A stretch of DNA of 64,000 nt, taken from Mycogone perniciosa (taxonomy: Eukaryota > Ascomycota > Sordariomycetes > Hypocreales > Hypocreaceae). Numbering within the stretch: position 1 is the stretch's first letter; every line of letters begins with the position of its first letter. Location of the stretch: positions 248,001 to 312,000 of the forward strand of contig JAOALB010000008.1 in assembly GCA_025331125.1 (NCBI GenBank), written 5' to 3'. A program made the position numbers and the translations under genes. Under the pieces are notes generated by a model. That model worked only from the letters and a program-made list of their open reading frames with translations. It was not told where the DNA came from and did no database searches. Below are positions 21,710-33,894 of the stretch, in pieces.

Positions 21710-23225
21710 CTAGAATTTCCTAACTCCCAAAGTCGATGTCCACTGTATTGGATGTGTCTCTTCCGATGCCTTCTCATCCTGCTTCCATATTTTGACTTGA
21801 ATGACGTTAGCATTAATAGCTTCAGATGATCGGATTATAGGGGTAAACATACTTGTCTTGTCAGCCTCTCCGCAAATGAGACGCAACCCAGAGCGATCGA
21901 AAGTTGAGCTCATGATTCCGGCTTCAGCATCCAATGAACCAGGCTGTGCCGTCGTGTCTAGTGACTGGAAGCGATGGCCTGATTTCCAATCCCAAAAGCT
22001 CATTGAGCCATTGTCACCTTTAGACGTCGTGGTTAGTCGTCGGTTCAATAAGAAATGAGGGGCTTATGGTGTCGAAAGGTGGCTTACCTCCTGAAAAGAA
22101 GACATTGTTTTTGTTGACACTCATGGTGTTGATGATGGCGTTGTGGCCCTCAAAGTTCTGCATAAAGGCGCCTTCTGGGCACTTCCATTGCTTAATGCTA
22201 CCAGTGCTTCCAGTAGCAAAGGTGAATTCCTCTGGGTGAACAGCCAAGGCCCGGACACCTTTTTTGTGATGGGTGAGCACACCCATGGTCTTTCCAGCAG
22301 CAAGGTCCCAGAGTCTGACGGTAGAGTCCAGGGACGATGATATAACTTGTGGGTCGGCCTCCTGACACTTGACGTCTGACACGGTGGCAGTGTGGCCAGA
22401 CAGTACGTGAATATTGCTCCTCGTCCGCATGTCCCAGACTCTCGCAACGCCATCTCGACCACCAGTGACAAGGACATCCAGCGTAGGATGAAGAGAAAGG
22501 GTATATACACCACTTAGATGACCATGGTAGTGGCGAATGACTTTGTTCGTCTCCAGATCCCAGCACTTGACCATTTTGTCCTCACCGCAGGAGAAGAGGT
22601 AAGGATGTCTCGGGGACACAGCCAAGCCTCGAACGGTACTGATGTGACCAGTCAAAGTAAGCCTCAGCGATCCCGTCGCCAAGTCCCAGATCTTGATTGT
22701 CCTGTCTCCTGCGCCGCTCGCAAACCACTTGTTCCCTGGCTCCACGGCAAGACTGCGCACCCAGCCAAGGTGGCCAGAAATAACCCTCATCAACTTCCAT
22801 GGAGGATGCCATTCAGGCTTGACTTGCTGGACCGCTGGCGACCCTCTCATTGTCAAATTCATGCTCTGTGGTATTTCGTTTCCGCCCGTCTGAGATGTTG
22901 ATGGTGCCGCCTCCGTCGCGCCTGGACCTGCTTCGAGAAGTTTGGGTGTCTTGCGCACCAGTGCTCCTGGTTTGACAGCTGATTTCTTCTGGGGCTGTTT
23001 TGACGGCTGCTTCACAGCTAGTGCCGCAGGGAGAGTCTGCACAGCGGCATACTCGGCCTCGAACCGGCGCTTCATGATGGCGTCTTCAAACACATTGTCG
23101 AGCTTCTGTCGCTTGCCATTCGGGAGTTCGGCGGCGCGCGCGTACAATTGTCTCGATGTGGCGGCATTCTGAGAGGCAAGCGCGCTGAGTTGTAGCGCGT
23201 CTTGCGGTGCTTGTGGTGCCTCCAT
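21710..23225 (-). CDS. PRP46: WD40 pre-mRNA splicing factor Prp46/PRL1
   Basis: Three exons on the minus strand: 23225-22088, 22017-21853 and 21795-21710, giving 462 residues. This is the PRL1/Prp46 component of the NineTeen (Prp19) complex, part of the active spliceosome. After a ~130-residue N-terminal region, seven WD repeats begin at WKLMRVISGHLGWVRSLAV, with repeat ends such as DRTIKIWDLATG, DKMVKCWDLETN, DGVARVWDMRTRS and DSTVRLWDLAAGKTMG. The last repeats are split by the introns and end with DKTIKIWKQDEKA. The N-terminal region has a Lys/Arg-rich stretch near residue 35. It is divergent from NAS6, 310 bp between starts. Confidence 0.94.
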
Positions 23226-23535
23226 GGTGCTGGAGAATGTGTTGTCGACTCGCGTGTGGAAGAAAAGTTCCTGGAGATGCGATCGCGAATGTGTATAGAG
23301 TACGGAGTAACAGAAGGCTATCCAGCCGCGTGTGGCGCTGTGGCGTGAAGCATGCGGCTAACTACTAGATAATTGTGGCGCGTGATATCTATCCTGTCAC
23401 CACTTACGAGTACATCGGCTGCCTACCCTACACATTATTCATCTTTCGCCTGTCGTGTCGTTTTTTTCTCTCTTATTTGAGAGGCAACCCCTTGTCATTA
23501 TTCGGTTTGATAATACCTGCCGAGTCACTTCTGAA
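23226..23535. promoter_or_regulatory. Short divergent promoter, PRP46 and NAS6
   Basis: This 310-bp region lies between divergent starts. It carries one copy of the dispersed motif TACGGAGTA at 23301-23309, about 75 bp before the PRP46 start. A T-rich stretch lies at 23455-23480. Confidence 0.55.
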
Positions 23536-24721
23536 ATGGACACTGATAATGATCGTTTTCCCTTGCATACGGCTGCTAGGGAGGGTAGAGGTAAGGATCA
23601 TCTTACACCAATGAGCACCAATAGCACCATGATAAACAACATTCTTACTTATACTATGTCCTAGTATCTGTGGCCGAGGGGCTTTTGAAGGTATGAACAT
23701 ATTGTGGCTATGAAGTTATATATCGGGTTTATAAAGCTGAGACTGAAATCCCCAATAGTCGGATCCCAAACTATCTAAGCGCAAAGACGACGATGGCAGA
23801 TACCCCATTCACTGGGCGGCGTCATCCAACAACCTCGATATTATACTGCTTCTTGCAAACCAAGCCAGCTTTGACCCAGATATCCAGGTACACACCGAGA
23901 GTCATATCATTTACACATGTAGACGAAACACTAAACATTACGATAGGACGACAGCGGTTGGACGCCTTTGATGATCGCTGCAAGTGTACCAAGCAGTGAG
24001 CCGGCGTTGAATCTCCTCCTTCAGAAAGGCGCAGATGTCAACGTAAAAAGTGAGCTCCTCCAATAACACAATACCCGTATACTGACCAAACAAAAACACT
24101 GACATGATCCGAAAAGACAACAGCGGCCAGGTGAGAAAAGGAGGGCAAAAAGCGAGCGAGACACACGTTTGGCTGATGGATCACAGAGCGTCCTTCACTT
24201 CGTCGCCTCAAAGAAGAACCTCGACGTTGCCCGTCTCCTGATCGAAAACAAACCTCCAGCATCGACCCGTGTCCGAGATCGCCGTGGCCAGTACCCCATC
24301 CATCGTGCCGCTGCCGCGGGCTCTGTTCCCATGGTCCAGCTCCTGCTTAAGAACATGAGCCCCCTGAACGCAGCTGATGGCGAGGGCTACACGCCACTCC
24401 ACCACGCCGCTGCTGAAGGCCACGGTGTGTGAAAATGCATAGTCTGATGATGAAGTGAGGAGGTTCTGAAACCGGCTAATTCTGTTGCTCTGCTTCTAGG
24501 CGATACCGCTGTGGCTCTGCTCAAGGCAGATGCCGATTTTACGTTGAAAACCAACGAAGGCGAGCTGGCCATCGATTTGGCCCCTGACAAGGAGGCAAGT
24601 TTATTCTAATACAGATTCCCACATCTTCATTGTTGTTAACCAGTCTAACATCCCGGGATGACAGGTGCGCCGTTACATTATCCAGGGCGCCGAGAGAGAA
24701 GGCATTCAGTTATCGGAGTAG
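23536..24721 (+). CDS. NAS6: Gankyrin-like ankyrin protein, proteasome assembly chaperone Nas6
   Basis: Eight exons: 23536-23590, 23665-23690, 23759-23887, 23947-24049, 24117-24130, 24187-24424, 24500-24594 and 24665-24721, giving 238 residues. It is built of ankyrin repeats (DRFPLHTAAREGR, GRYPIHWAASSNNLDIILLL, GWTPLMIAA, SVLHFVASKKNLDVARLL, GQYPIHRAAAAGSVPMVQLLL, GYTPLHHAAAEG, DTAVALL), matching PSMD10/Nas6 in length and repeat order. Nas6 binds the base ATPase Rpt3 and checks assembly of the 19S particle. Two oddities: exon 5 has only 14 nt, and the last intron starts with GCAAGT (24595), a GC-AG intron, confirmed by phase and by the conserved IDLAPDKEVRRYI join. An AATAAA signal follows at 24765. 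Confidence 0.93.
24595..24664 (+). other. GC-AG intron in NAS6
   Basis: The donor is GAG|GCAAGT and the acceptor GACAG|GTGCGC. No GT donor in the neighbourhood gives an open frame ending in the expected C-terminus. Consensus GCAAGT keeps good pairing with U1 apart from position 2. Confidence 0.8.
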
Positions 24722-24777
24722 ATAGCAAGAATAGCCCAAGGGAAGCTTAATTCATTCAAGTCTCAATAAAGGACTTG

Positions 24778-27411
24778 CTACTTTACCGTTCGTTCTACAA
24801 GTTCGCGGTACATGGCTTTGACATCCTCGACGTCTGCCCTGAGCTCGTCAACAAGCTCACTCTTCTCTCCCAACAATTCCAGTGTTGTTTGATATCTCTG
24901 ATCGAGATCTGCCACTTGTTTTTCCAGCTGGGGTACCCTTGAACCTGCAGCCTTAGAATCTTCTAATTCCTTCATGAGGCTGGCAATACCTCCTCGTGCT
25001 TCATCTCTTTGACTACACACCCTGGTCATCTCCTCCTTTGCTGCTACCTTCTCGGCTTCCAGCCGCCTTATTGCAGCGCTCATCCGCTCTACTAGTTGTA
25101 CTGATGGGCCTGCTGCCACGGTCGATACAGATATCATGTCTTGTGCTATGTGGCGAGGAGAAGAAGGGGCAGTGTCTTCAACGCCATTCTCCCGCTCTGG
25201 TACAGATGGCGGTAGCGCATGGGGCGAGTCGCTTGGGGGGTCAAAAGGAGAGAATGGTAGGGGAACCGACCCTGTCGTTGACATTGTGCTAGTGCGGATT
25301 GGAAAGTGGCTTGGGGACCGTCGACCAAATATGCCACCCTCCATGTCTGGTATGCTCCCTGGCGTAGGAACTCGCCGTGGCCGGCCAGGGACCGATAGTC
25401 CGATCATGTCGGTACTAAAGGTTCGCGGGACAGAGAGCAATGGTGAGTCGGGGCGACTTGGATTTCTCGAAGTTGCCACGTCGTCTACCCACTGTCGACG
25501 TTCCGCCTCTGCGGTAAACTCCCTGCTCGCCACACGCTTCTCTTTCTCAAGATCAGCTTGTGTTTGTTTGAGAGCCGTCTCTGTAGCCTTGGAGGAGGCA
25601 CGTAGGGAGGCTAGTTGTTCGCGACAGGTCCCCAACTCCTGCTGAACGGCCGCAAGCGTCGACTGAACATCTTGCAACTCGTCCTCCAGGTTTCTGCAAC
25701 GACTGGCCTGGAGTTGATCCCATCAGCATCGGCCCAATCAAGACGAGAAGAATGTGGAATATACATGGGGCAAACTTACTGCGTCGCGTGCCTTCTTCCG
25801 CATCTCTGACTCTCGGCGCTGGGCCTCATCTCTCTCTTTCTCAAGACCACTCGCTTTGGCCAGCAGGGATGCCTCAATGCCTTGCCAGTTCCCTCTTGCT
25901 GACGCATATTGTGACTGCAGTGTTTCAATCTGGCGGAATATCTTGACTTGGGCTTCACCCCCTGAACCAGATGTCGCTTCCTCTGCGGCCGCCCTCATGC
26001 CTTCCAGCTTCCTTTCCATTGTTTGAAGCTCCACTCGGAGCTCCGCCTCGACGGAGCGACTACGCTCGGCGGCACGATCCAATTTCTCGCTCCATTCAAT
26101 GGTGGTTAGACGCGCCTTCTCACCCAACGCTTCACACTCCGCTCGAATGGCGGCGTTAGCATTCTCCAGTTCCTTCTGCTTTTCTCGTTCTGCAGCTAAT
26201 GCCTTGCTGAGAGCATCGGCGCTGGCCGCCTCGGCCTGCTCCAGCTTTGACTTCGCCTCTTGTTCGAGACGGCGGATGGTCTCATCCTTGCCCGCCTTCC
26301 CTTTTCTTAACAAATCGATTTCTCTTTGTAGAGCTGCAGTCACCTTTTGCGTTTCTTGCTGGCGTTTATCCTTCTCTTCACTTCCATTCAGGCGGCCGCG
26401 CAAGGCTTCAGCATCAGCAGCTGCCTTATCCTTGCCTTTCTTCAGCTCCTCCAGCTGCTTGTCATTCTCTGTAATCTGCAGCCGTAATCTCTTTATTGTT
26501 GCTCGGTACTTTTGCTCGGCGCTGGCCAGCTTCTGGCCTTCCTCCATTAACAAAGCAATTCGCTCGTCTCTTTCAGCTAGTTTTCGCTCCACGCTGCCGG
26601 ATGGGGCTGATGACGCTGTTTTCTTCGCCAAGTCAGCTGCGCTCTTGGAAAAGTATTGAAGCTTTGATTGCAGCGAGTCTATTTGTTCCACATATTCTTG
26701 GATTTCTTCCTGATAACGCGTCCTAAGTTCCTCCAGCTCGCGAGCCAATACAAAAGAATCGGGTCCATCGGTCCTAGATGTCTGGGCCAGTTCTTGATCT
26801 TCCTTTGGCAACTCTGTCGTTGTTGGTTCCGGTTTGGTGTCCTCATTTGGTGATGTCTCAACAGGGGTTGATTCATCCTTCGTCGAATCATCTGCGGATA
26901 TCTTGCCCTCGGCAAGGGTCGACTCCGCCACGGTAATCGTAGAAACAGTATCATCTGAAGTCGTCTGCGGCGCGGACTCGGTCGGAGGGGGGTCGAGTTT
27001 GTCGCCTTGGTCCCTGTCTATCGAGAACCTTTCCATAGATCCTCGACTGGCAGTGTCGAACGAGCTGCGCGGAGAAGCGGCGCTCTTGGTCTCTCCCGGA
27101 GTTGACGCATTCTTGCCGGCCATGGCCTTGGCCAGCCTGGCCTGTAGGCGGTCATTTGCTCGGTTGGTCGAGGACGCCCTAGGGTTCGCTGGAGCTGTGT
27201 TAGCTAGAACAACGGGTCCCCCCAAGGCCGACGTACTGGAGCTGGAGTTGGCCCTGGTCGGGGCAACTGGCTGCGAGCTCAGCGTCGTCATGCTGGCGGC
27301 GCTGCCGTCTTCGCCCGGCTCGGCCAGGATGTTGTCCAGACGGGACTCGACTCCAGCCACGGCTTGCGAGAGAAATGAGCCCCATTTCGACTGCTTTCCC
27401 GGCGCAGCCAT
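24778..27411 (-). CDS. TMF-type golgin, long coiled-coil Golgi protein
   Basis: Two exons on the minus strand: 27411-25780 and 25707-24778, giving 853 residues. The ATG at 27411 was preferred over the in-frame one at 27426 because MAAPGKQSKWGSFLSQAVAGV looks like the family N-terminus. A Ser/Thr/Pro-rich region (about 60-215) is followed by continuous coiled coil (about 225-540) rich in Glu, Lys, Ala and Leu. A second low-complexity segment comes next, then a C-terminal coiled coil ending ELRADVEDVKAMYRELVERTVK-like, the TMF/Sgm1 Rab6-binding end. Such proteins tether vesicles at the Golgi. Yeast Sgm1 is the likely counterpart; this is by family shape, not by search. Stop codons of this gene and NAS6 are only 56 bp apart. 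Confidence 0.85.
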
Positions 27412-28203
27412 GGCTCGCTCAATCAATATGGGGATGGATTTTCGTTGGGTCCCTCAGCCCTGGAGGCGAAGGATATGGGACGTTTGCGTGTTCCAATGAC
27501 AGGCTGAGCGAGCGAGTGTCCGTGTTGTCGTGGACCAGCAGAGTTGCTAAACTTATCTAATTGGACCCTGGAGCCTGGAAGGATGATGACACGCGTACGT
27601 ACATATACGCGCACTTGCCTTGCTTGGCATGCGGCGAGACAAAGTAAAATTCGTATTCTGGCAAGCTCATACTTGGAGTAGTATTATTCGATTTATACCG
27701 GTATTTTGTGTTTGAATTTGAGATGCCTGTGTACGTCGTACGTACATTGTACTCCGCTGAATCCAAGCTGATTACTACTAGTATGATCACCTATCTAGGG
27801 AGTAATAACTACGTCCTTGAAATTATACTGAGGGAAGAGATGAGATTGATATCTGCTATTCCTAGAGTAGTTGTATAATATATATATATATAATTACATT
27901 GGTAGACAATCCCGATCGGAGTCGAGCATGGAGCTTCAAGTAAACACCAGATAGACATGCATAACGAACGATTGGGGTCTATCTCATGAAACATGCCAAT
28001 TTGGTATCCAGTCTCAAAATCAAATACCATGGCATATAGTACAACACAGGCCTGCTACACCGGCCAAGCAAACCTGGGGCAAATCCAATGGGATGATACT
28101 CTGTCAATCTCACAGGAAAAAAAGAAGGTCGCTCTTGAGATCCGCATTGAAAACAACCAAGTCAAACACGCTCGCTCATGGTACATGTATGCATTGTCCG
28201 AAA
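27412..28203. promoter_or_regulatory. TMF upstream region and 3' flank of the giant gene
   Basis: This 790-bp region has an AT-dinucleotide run near 27875-27892 and a GTACGTCGTACGTAC stretch at about 27731-27745 related to the GTAC-type motifs found elsewhere in the window. No gene is supported. Confidence 0.5.
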
Positions 28204-31200
28204 TCATCCTGTTAACTTCCTCCACCAGCTGCTTCGAGGTGGTGGCTCTCGAGGTGGTGGCTCCACGAATGCCGGTTCCCGCCGGCCGCGGCGGCGCTCG
28301 TAACTGTCCTCGGATCCAGCGTCGCGCCTCTCTCGCTCGCGCTCTTCCCGCCTTGATCGCCGACGTCGCTCGTCTGCTTCCTCTGCTGTTAGGTCTCCGT
28401 GCTTGTCACGTCGCCGGGCCCGCCGTGCTTCACGTCGTGCTCGCTCGTCCTCTGTTAATGGCACAGCATCCGTTGTCTGCCCACCATCATCTGGAGGGGG
28501 CGGTGCGTCCGAGTGCTCCTTGACCCATGAAAACGTCCCTGAGTGTGGCCATGATGTTCCTTTCTTGCCGTCCCGTCGGTGATCTCTAATGGAATAAATG
28601 TGGTCGTCTACCGGTTGCTCAGCAAACCGGCGGCTACTCCTTTGTCTGTAGATGTCTGCGTCTTCTGGGGCTCTGGCGCGTTTAGCCTCACGTCGACGCC
28701 GACGCTCACGTTCCGTCTCTTCTTCTGAAGGATCCACCTGCGATCGCCGCCGGCGTTTGGCAGCCCTCATCGCTTCTTCTTCTCTTTCTCTATCCCTCTC
28801 CCTTTCTCTTCTTTCTCTTTCCCTCTCCCTCTCCCTCTCCTTGTCTTTCTCTCTTTCTCTCTCCTTATACCTCTCTCTGTCCCTGTCCCTTTCTCTGTCT
28901 TTCTCCCTCTCTTTTTCTCTGCGCAAGCGATGCCGCTCAGCTCTTCGAGCTTCTCGTTCCTCCAGGGCACGTCGTTCTTCTTCCTCACGCTGACGAGCAG
29001 CACGGCGTTCACGCCGAGCCTCCTTTTCCTCCAGTTTGCGTGCTTCGTCATCATCTGTACGCCTCCGGCGACGCTCACGTTCGTCTTTTGAGCGACGCAG
29101 TTCCTCGCTGAGCCGTTCTGCTTCCCGCTCGGACCTCCGGACCCTGCGGCTCGATCCACGGGGCCCATCACGATCAATCTCCACCGCAGCAGCATCAGTC
29201 TCGGCATTTGCATCCACTTTTGATGCTCTGGGAGTCATCAATCCACTAAAAAGACTTGAAAAGCCAGTCTTCTTTGAAATTGACGGACCCCGTTTGATCG
29301 GGATTTCTGGCAGGCCGGCCACATCGACCATGGCGACGTCATCATCGTAAGACCTTCTAGTCCGGCGTCTCTCAGGCTTGGGGACACTAGCATCGGCATC
29401 GAGAGCCCCGACCATGACGATATCGTCCTCGTGTTGTGGACTTACCCTGCGAGACCTTCTCTTTGAGCTTAACTTATCCACACCCAGAACCCTTGCCGCC
29501 TTTGATGACATCTCTGGTACCTGCTCTGGAGGTGGAGATGCGAGAGCATATGCGTCCATTGAGGGGCGGCGGGAAGACCTGCCATTTATGTCGTTTCGCT
29601 TTTCCCGTGCTGACATCGACCTGGAGATAGGGGGAGCGCTGAACATACCAGATAGACGTTGCCGACCTGAGGCTTTCTCTGGCCTTTCTGAGCGCTCTAT
29701 CCTCTCTGATGCTGAATCCTTAGAGGATGATGATTTCTCGACAGGTCGTCTGGACGCCTTCTCAGATTTGTATCTGGATGATCTCTTCTCTTCTTGTCGC
29801 GGAGGAGATTGAACCGCAGGCCACTTCTCCTTCTCACGGCTAGTTTTGGACCTTTCCTTCCTCGATGCCTTTGGCTCGGGTGGCGGCGTCAAAGGCGGAT
29901 CTGGAACAGGGGGGGGAGGCGGAGGCGGAAGAGGTGCCCCCGTTTCCTCTTCCGCGAGGGTTCTGGACTTGCTCTTCTTGCTCTTCCTTCGCTTGTCCCT
30001 TCTTGGTGATTCCTCGACAATGGCGACTATTTCATCTGAGTCATAGTCTGCAGGGAAACCTCCTGGCACATCAGAAGACTTTCGGCTCTCTTTGAAGGAA
30101 AGGCTCCGTTTTTCGACCACCTGTTCTTCCTCCACTTCCGGTTCTTCTTCAACCGCTTGGTCATCATCTGCTAGTTCCTCATCATCTCTCTCTGCTTCAG
30201 CCACAGACTCTTCGGCTGCCTGCTCTCCATCTGTTTCCTCCTCTTCTGCTGGTGGGTCTGGTACTGGTGGCGGGGATGGTAGAGGGTTGGGGTCGGCTAC
30301 GTCCTCTGGATCCGGGACTGCTTGGAAATTCTTCAGCCTGTCGGTAATTTTGTTGCCCAGTGACTTCCGGGATATGGAATTTAAAGAAACGCCATCAATT
30401 GACATGGCTTCAGGTTCTGGGGTAACCTCTATAGTTATGATCGAGTTAGTAACCAACTTTCAATTGTAATGTCTGGAGATTGTAGATGGGGATTGTAGAT
30501 GGGGATTGAGGTCTTAAGAGCCTCAAAGCGACTGACCTTTCTTCTTGGCAGCTTTCTTAGAACCACCAAGCCCCCAGAAACTGAATGCACTATTCGAGAC
30601 GGGCTCTTTTGGTGCAAGAAGCTCCTCAACTTCGGCAGGACTCAGATGGAAATCGACGTCAGGCTCAGGTTCTGGCTCCGGGTTTGGCTCAACTACAAGC
30701 CCGGGCGCTGGCTCTGGTTCATGTTCGGGTTCGGGTTCTGGCTCAGGGGGTGGAGGATCAGGCTCTCGGGACTTCTTGTCTTTCTTGTCCTTCTTGGAAC
30801 TTTTCTTTGACTTCTTTGCAGCCGCAGCTTCTTCAGCTTCTCGCGCAGCTTTCTCTTCTGCCTTCCGTGCTGCCTTTTCCTCTGCCTTGCGGGCAGCCCG
30901 TTCCTCTTCTTCTCGAGCAGTCCGTTCCTCAGCTTCGCGAACCGCCTGGTCATCTTCATCTTCCTCATCCTCATCCTCATCTTCATCCTCGGAACTTTGA
31001 TCTGCCCCGCAAGCAGCTTCCTCCTCGGCTCGCTTAGCTTCATTCTCCTGAAGGTGAGCAAGCCTTTCAGCATCCTTGCTAGATAGCCTGCCCTTCTTTG
31101 CCTTCTTTGCCAGCAAATCAGCTATTTCCTGCTCTTCCAGAGCAATTATGGCGGCCAGTTCCTCTGCTTCCCGAGTGGCCTGCTCCTCGGCCTCTCGGGC

Positions 31201-33856
31201 AGCCTGTTCTGCCTCCAGCGCAGCTTGCTCCGCTTCTCGGGCAGCTTGTTCTTCCGCCCTCCTGGAGGCATGCTCTTGAAGTAGTGCAAGCCTTTCAGTA
31301 TCCTTGCCAGACAGTTTACCTTTCCTTGCCTTCTTCGCAAGCAAAGCAGCCATTTCTTCCTCTTCCCGAGCAATTAGGGCAACCTGCTCCTCAGCTTCGC
31401 GAGCAGCCTGTTCCTCCGCTTCACGTGCAGCTTGCTCCGCCTCACGAGCAGCTTGTTCTGCTTCACGTGCCGCTTGTTCTGCTTCACGAGCTGCCTGTTC
31501 TTCCGCCCGTTCGGCTGCATGCTCTTGAAATAGGGAGAGCTTTTCGGCATCTTTGGTCGACAACTTGCCTCTCTTTGCCCTCTTGGCAAGCAAAGCAGCC
31601 ATTTGTTGCTCTTCCTCAGCGATCATTGCAGCTTGCTCTTCAGCTTCCTCAGCTTCCCGAGCTGCCTGTTCCTCCGCTTCACGCACAGCTTGTTCTGCCT
31701 CCAGCGCAGCTTGCTCTGCTTCTTGGGCAGCTTGTTCCTCGGCTCTCTTAGTGGCATTCGCTTTCAGGCAAGTAAGCCTTTCGGTATCCTTGTTGGATAG
31801 CTTGCCCTTCTTTGTCCTTTTTGCAAGCAAAGCAGCCATCTCTTCTTCTTCTAAAGCGATTTCGGTGGCTAGGTCTTCAACTTCCTCAGCCTCTCGAGCC
31901 GCCTGCTCTTCTGCATCACGCGCAGTTTGTTCTTTGGCTTCTCGAACAGCTTGCTCTTCTGCGTCACGAGCGACCTGCTCTTTAGCTTCTCGAGCGGCCT
32001 GTTCTGCAGCTTCTCGAGCAGCTTGTTCTTCGGCTTCCCGGGCTTTCCGCTCAGCCTTGCGAGCGGCTCGTTCATTAATCCGTTTGTCGACATTTTCTTG
32101 GAGGTGACTGAGCTTCTCATGCTCCTTCTTAGACAATTTGCCCTTCTTGGCTTTCTTGTCAAGCAGAGCGGCTATTTCTTGCTCTTCTTGGGCAGCTTCG
32201 GCCGCCTCGGCCTCCGCTAGAGCATTCTCTTCCTCTTCAAGCCTGGCCTTTTCCTCAGCTTTCTGTGCAGCTTGTTCCTCGGCCTCACGAGCAGCTTCTT
32301 TATCTGCTTCCTGTAACGCCTGTGCCTCAGCTTCCGGTGCTGCTAGCTCGTCGATTTCTCGTGCCGCCCGTTCCTCGGCTTCTTGTGCTTCTTGTGCTTC
32401 GGTTTCTCTCGCTTCCTTCTCGGCTCGTTCCTTCTCGGCCTTCTTCTTTTCCTTTTCGAGCTTCTTGAGTTCCTTCTCACTTAGCTTCGGGGCCTTTTCC
32501 TTCTTGGACTTGTCCTTCTCCTTGTCTGCTTCTTTGGACTTCGATTTAGACTTCGATTTGGACGAAGGCTCATCCAACGTATCCGCGTTGGGTTCTCCTG
32601 CTTCATCTTCAGGCTCAGTAAGGTCCATAGAAGGGGGTGTCGGGGCGGGGGGAGGTGGATTAGCTAAGGTGTCCTTCCGAGATTTCGACTTCGTCTGATT
32701 GGATGAAGTCCAAGTCCAGTCGTAGTCGTCTTGACCCTTGCTGTCCTTGACCTCCTCTACATCGTCAGGCTGGACTGTCTCACCAGTAGTCTCATCCAGA
32801 ACCTCAACTGGATCACTCTTAGATTTTTCCTTCTTCTTATCCTTCTTGGCGGCACCCCACGTATCATCAGCTGGTTCTTCAATGCCATCTGGTTTCCACG
32901 ATAGATCATCGGCTTCAGCTGTGTCGGTTGCTTCGGTCTTCTTCTTGTCACCTTTGCCAATCCCCCAGGAGACAAAGAAGTCCCCACCGCCAAGTGCATT
33001 AGTAGAATCCAGTCCTGTAGGGTCAGAATCCTCCACGGAGGGATTATCCAATTCGTCGAGTTGGATCAAGTCAGCAGCGTCTTTCTTCTTCTTCTTGTCC
33101 TTATCCTTGTCCTTCTTGGAGGTAGGCGCCCCCCAAGTATCCCATGCATCCTCCTTAAGCTCCTCAGGTTTCAGCTCCTCAGGGGAATCGGCAGAAGATG
33201 ATTTCTTCTTCTTCTTCTTCTCTTTGTCCTTATCCTTGTCCTTCTCTTTCTCCTTATCCTTACTCCTCTTGCTTATCGTCGTCGTCATATCCAATTTCCC
33301 CTCCATAGGCTTTTCTTCTTTCGGCTCCTCCACCTTGGGTTCTTGTTGCCTGTGTTCATCGACCATCAAGGAATCACTTTTCTTCTTCTTGCCAAAGCCC
33401 CAGAAACCCCAACCCCCTTCGGCCTGTCTTTCTTTAGAGTTATCAATCTTGGGTGGTTCATTGATAACACCTTTTGATGAATTCTTGTCCTTAAACTCGG
33501 GGGCTTCCCAAAACCCGTCGTTAATTGTTTTGCTTTCGGGCTCAGGAGCTGGTTCTAGTTCCGCGATTAGCTCCTCTGCCTTCCCCCTTTTACCTTTCTT
33601 GTCCTTCTTCCCGTTGGCGATGGGGCCCCAGATACTACCCGGGTCATCATTCTCCCCCAGGAGTTCTTGAGCAGGTGGGTCTGGAACTGGCTCAGGGACT
33701 GACTCGGGAGCTGGTTTAGATTCTGGCTCATCTATCCCCAATCCCTTCTTTTTCTTCTTGTCTTTCTTGGAAGATTTGGCGTCAGCGAATCCCCATGCGT
33801 CATCCTCCAGCTTCAGAGGTTCGGGCTGAGACTCTGGTTCAGCCTCTTTCTGTGGT

Positions 33857-33894
<38 letters not shown>

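Noticed and set aside
26834..27499. 221-codon plus-strand frame opposite the TMF gene
   Set aside because: It runs antisense through the Ser/Thr-rich first part of TMF; composition is that of a shadow.
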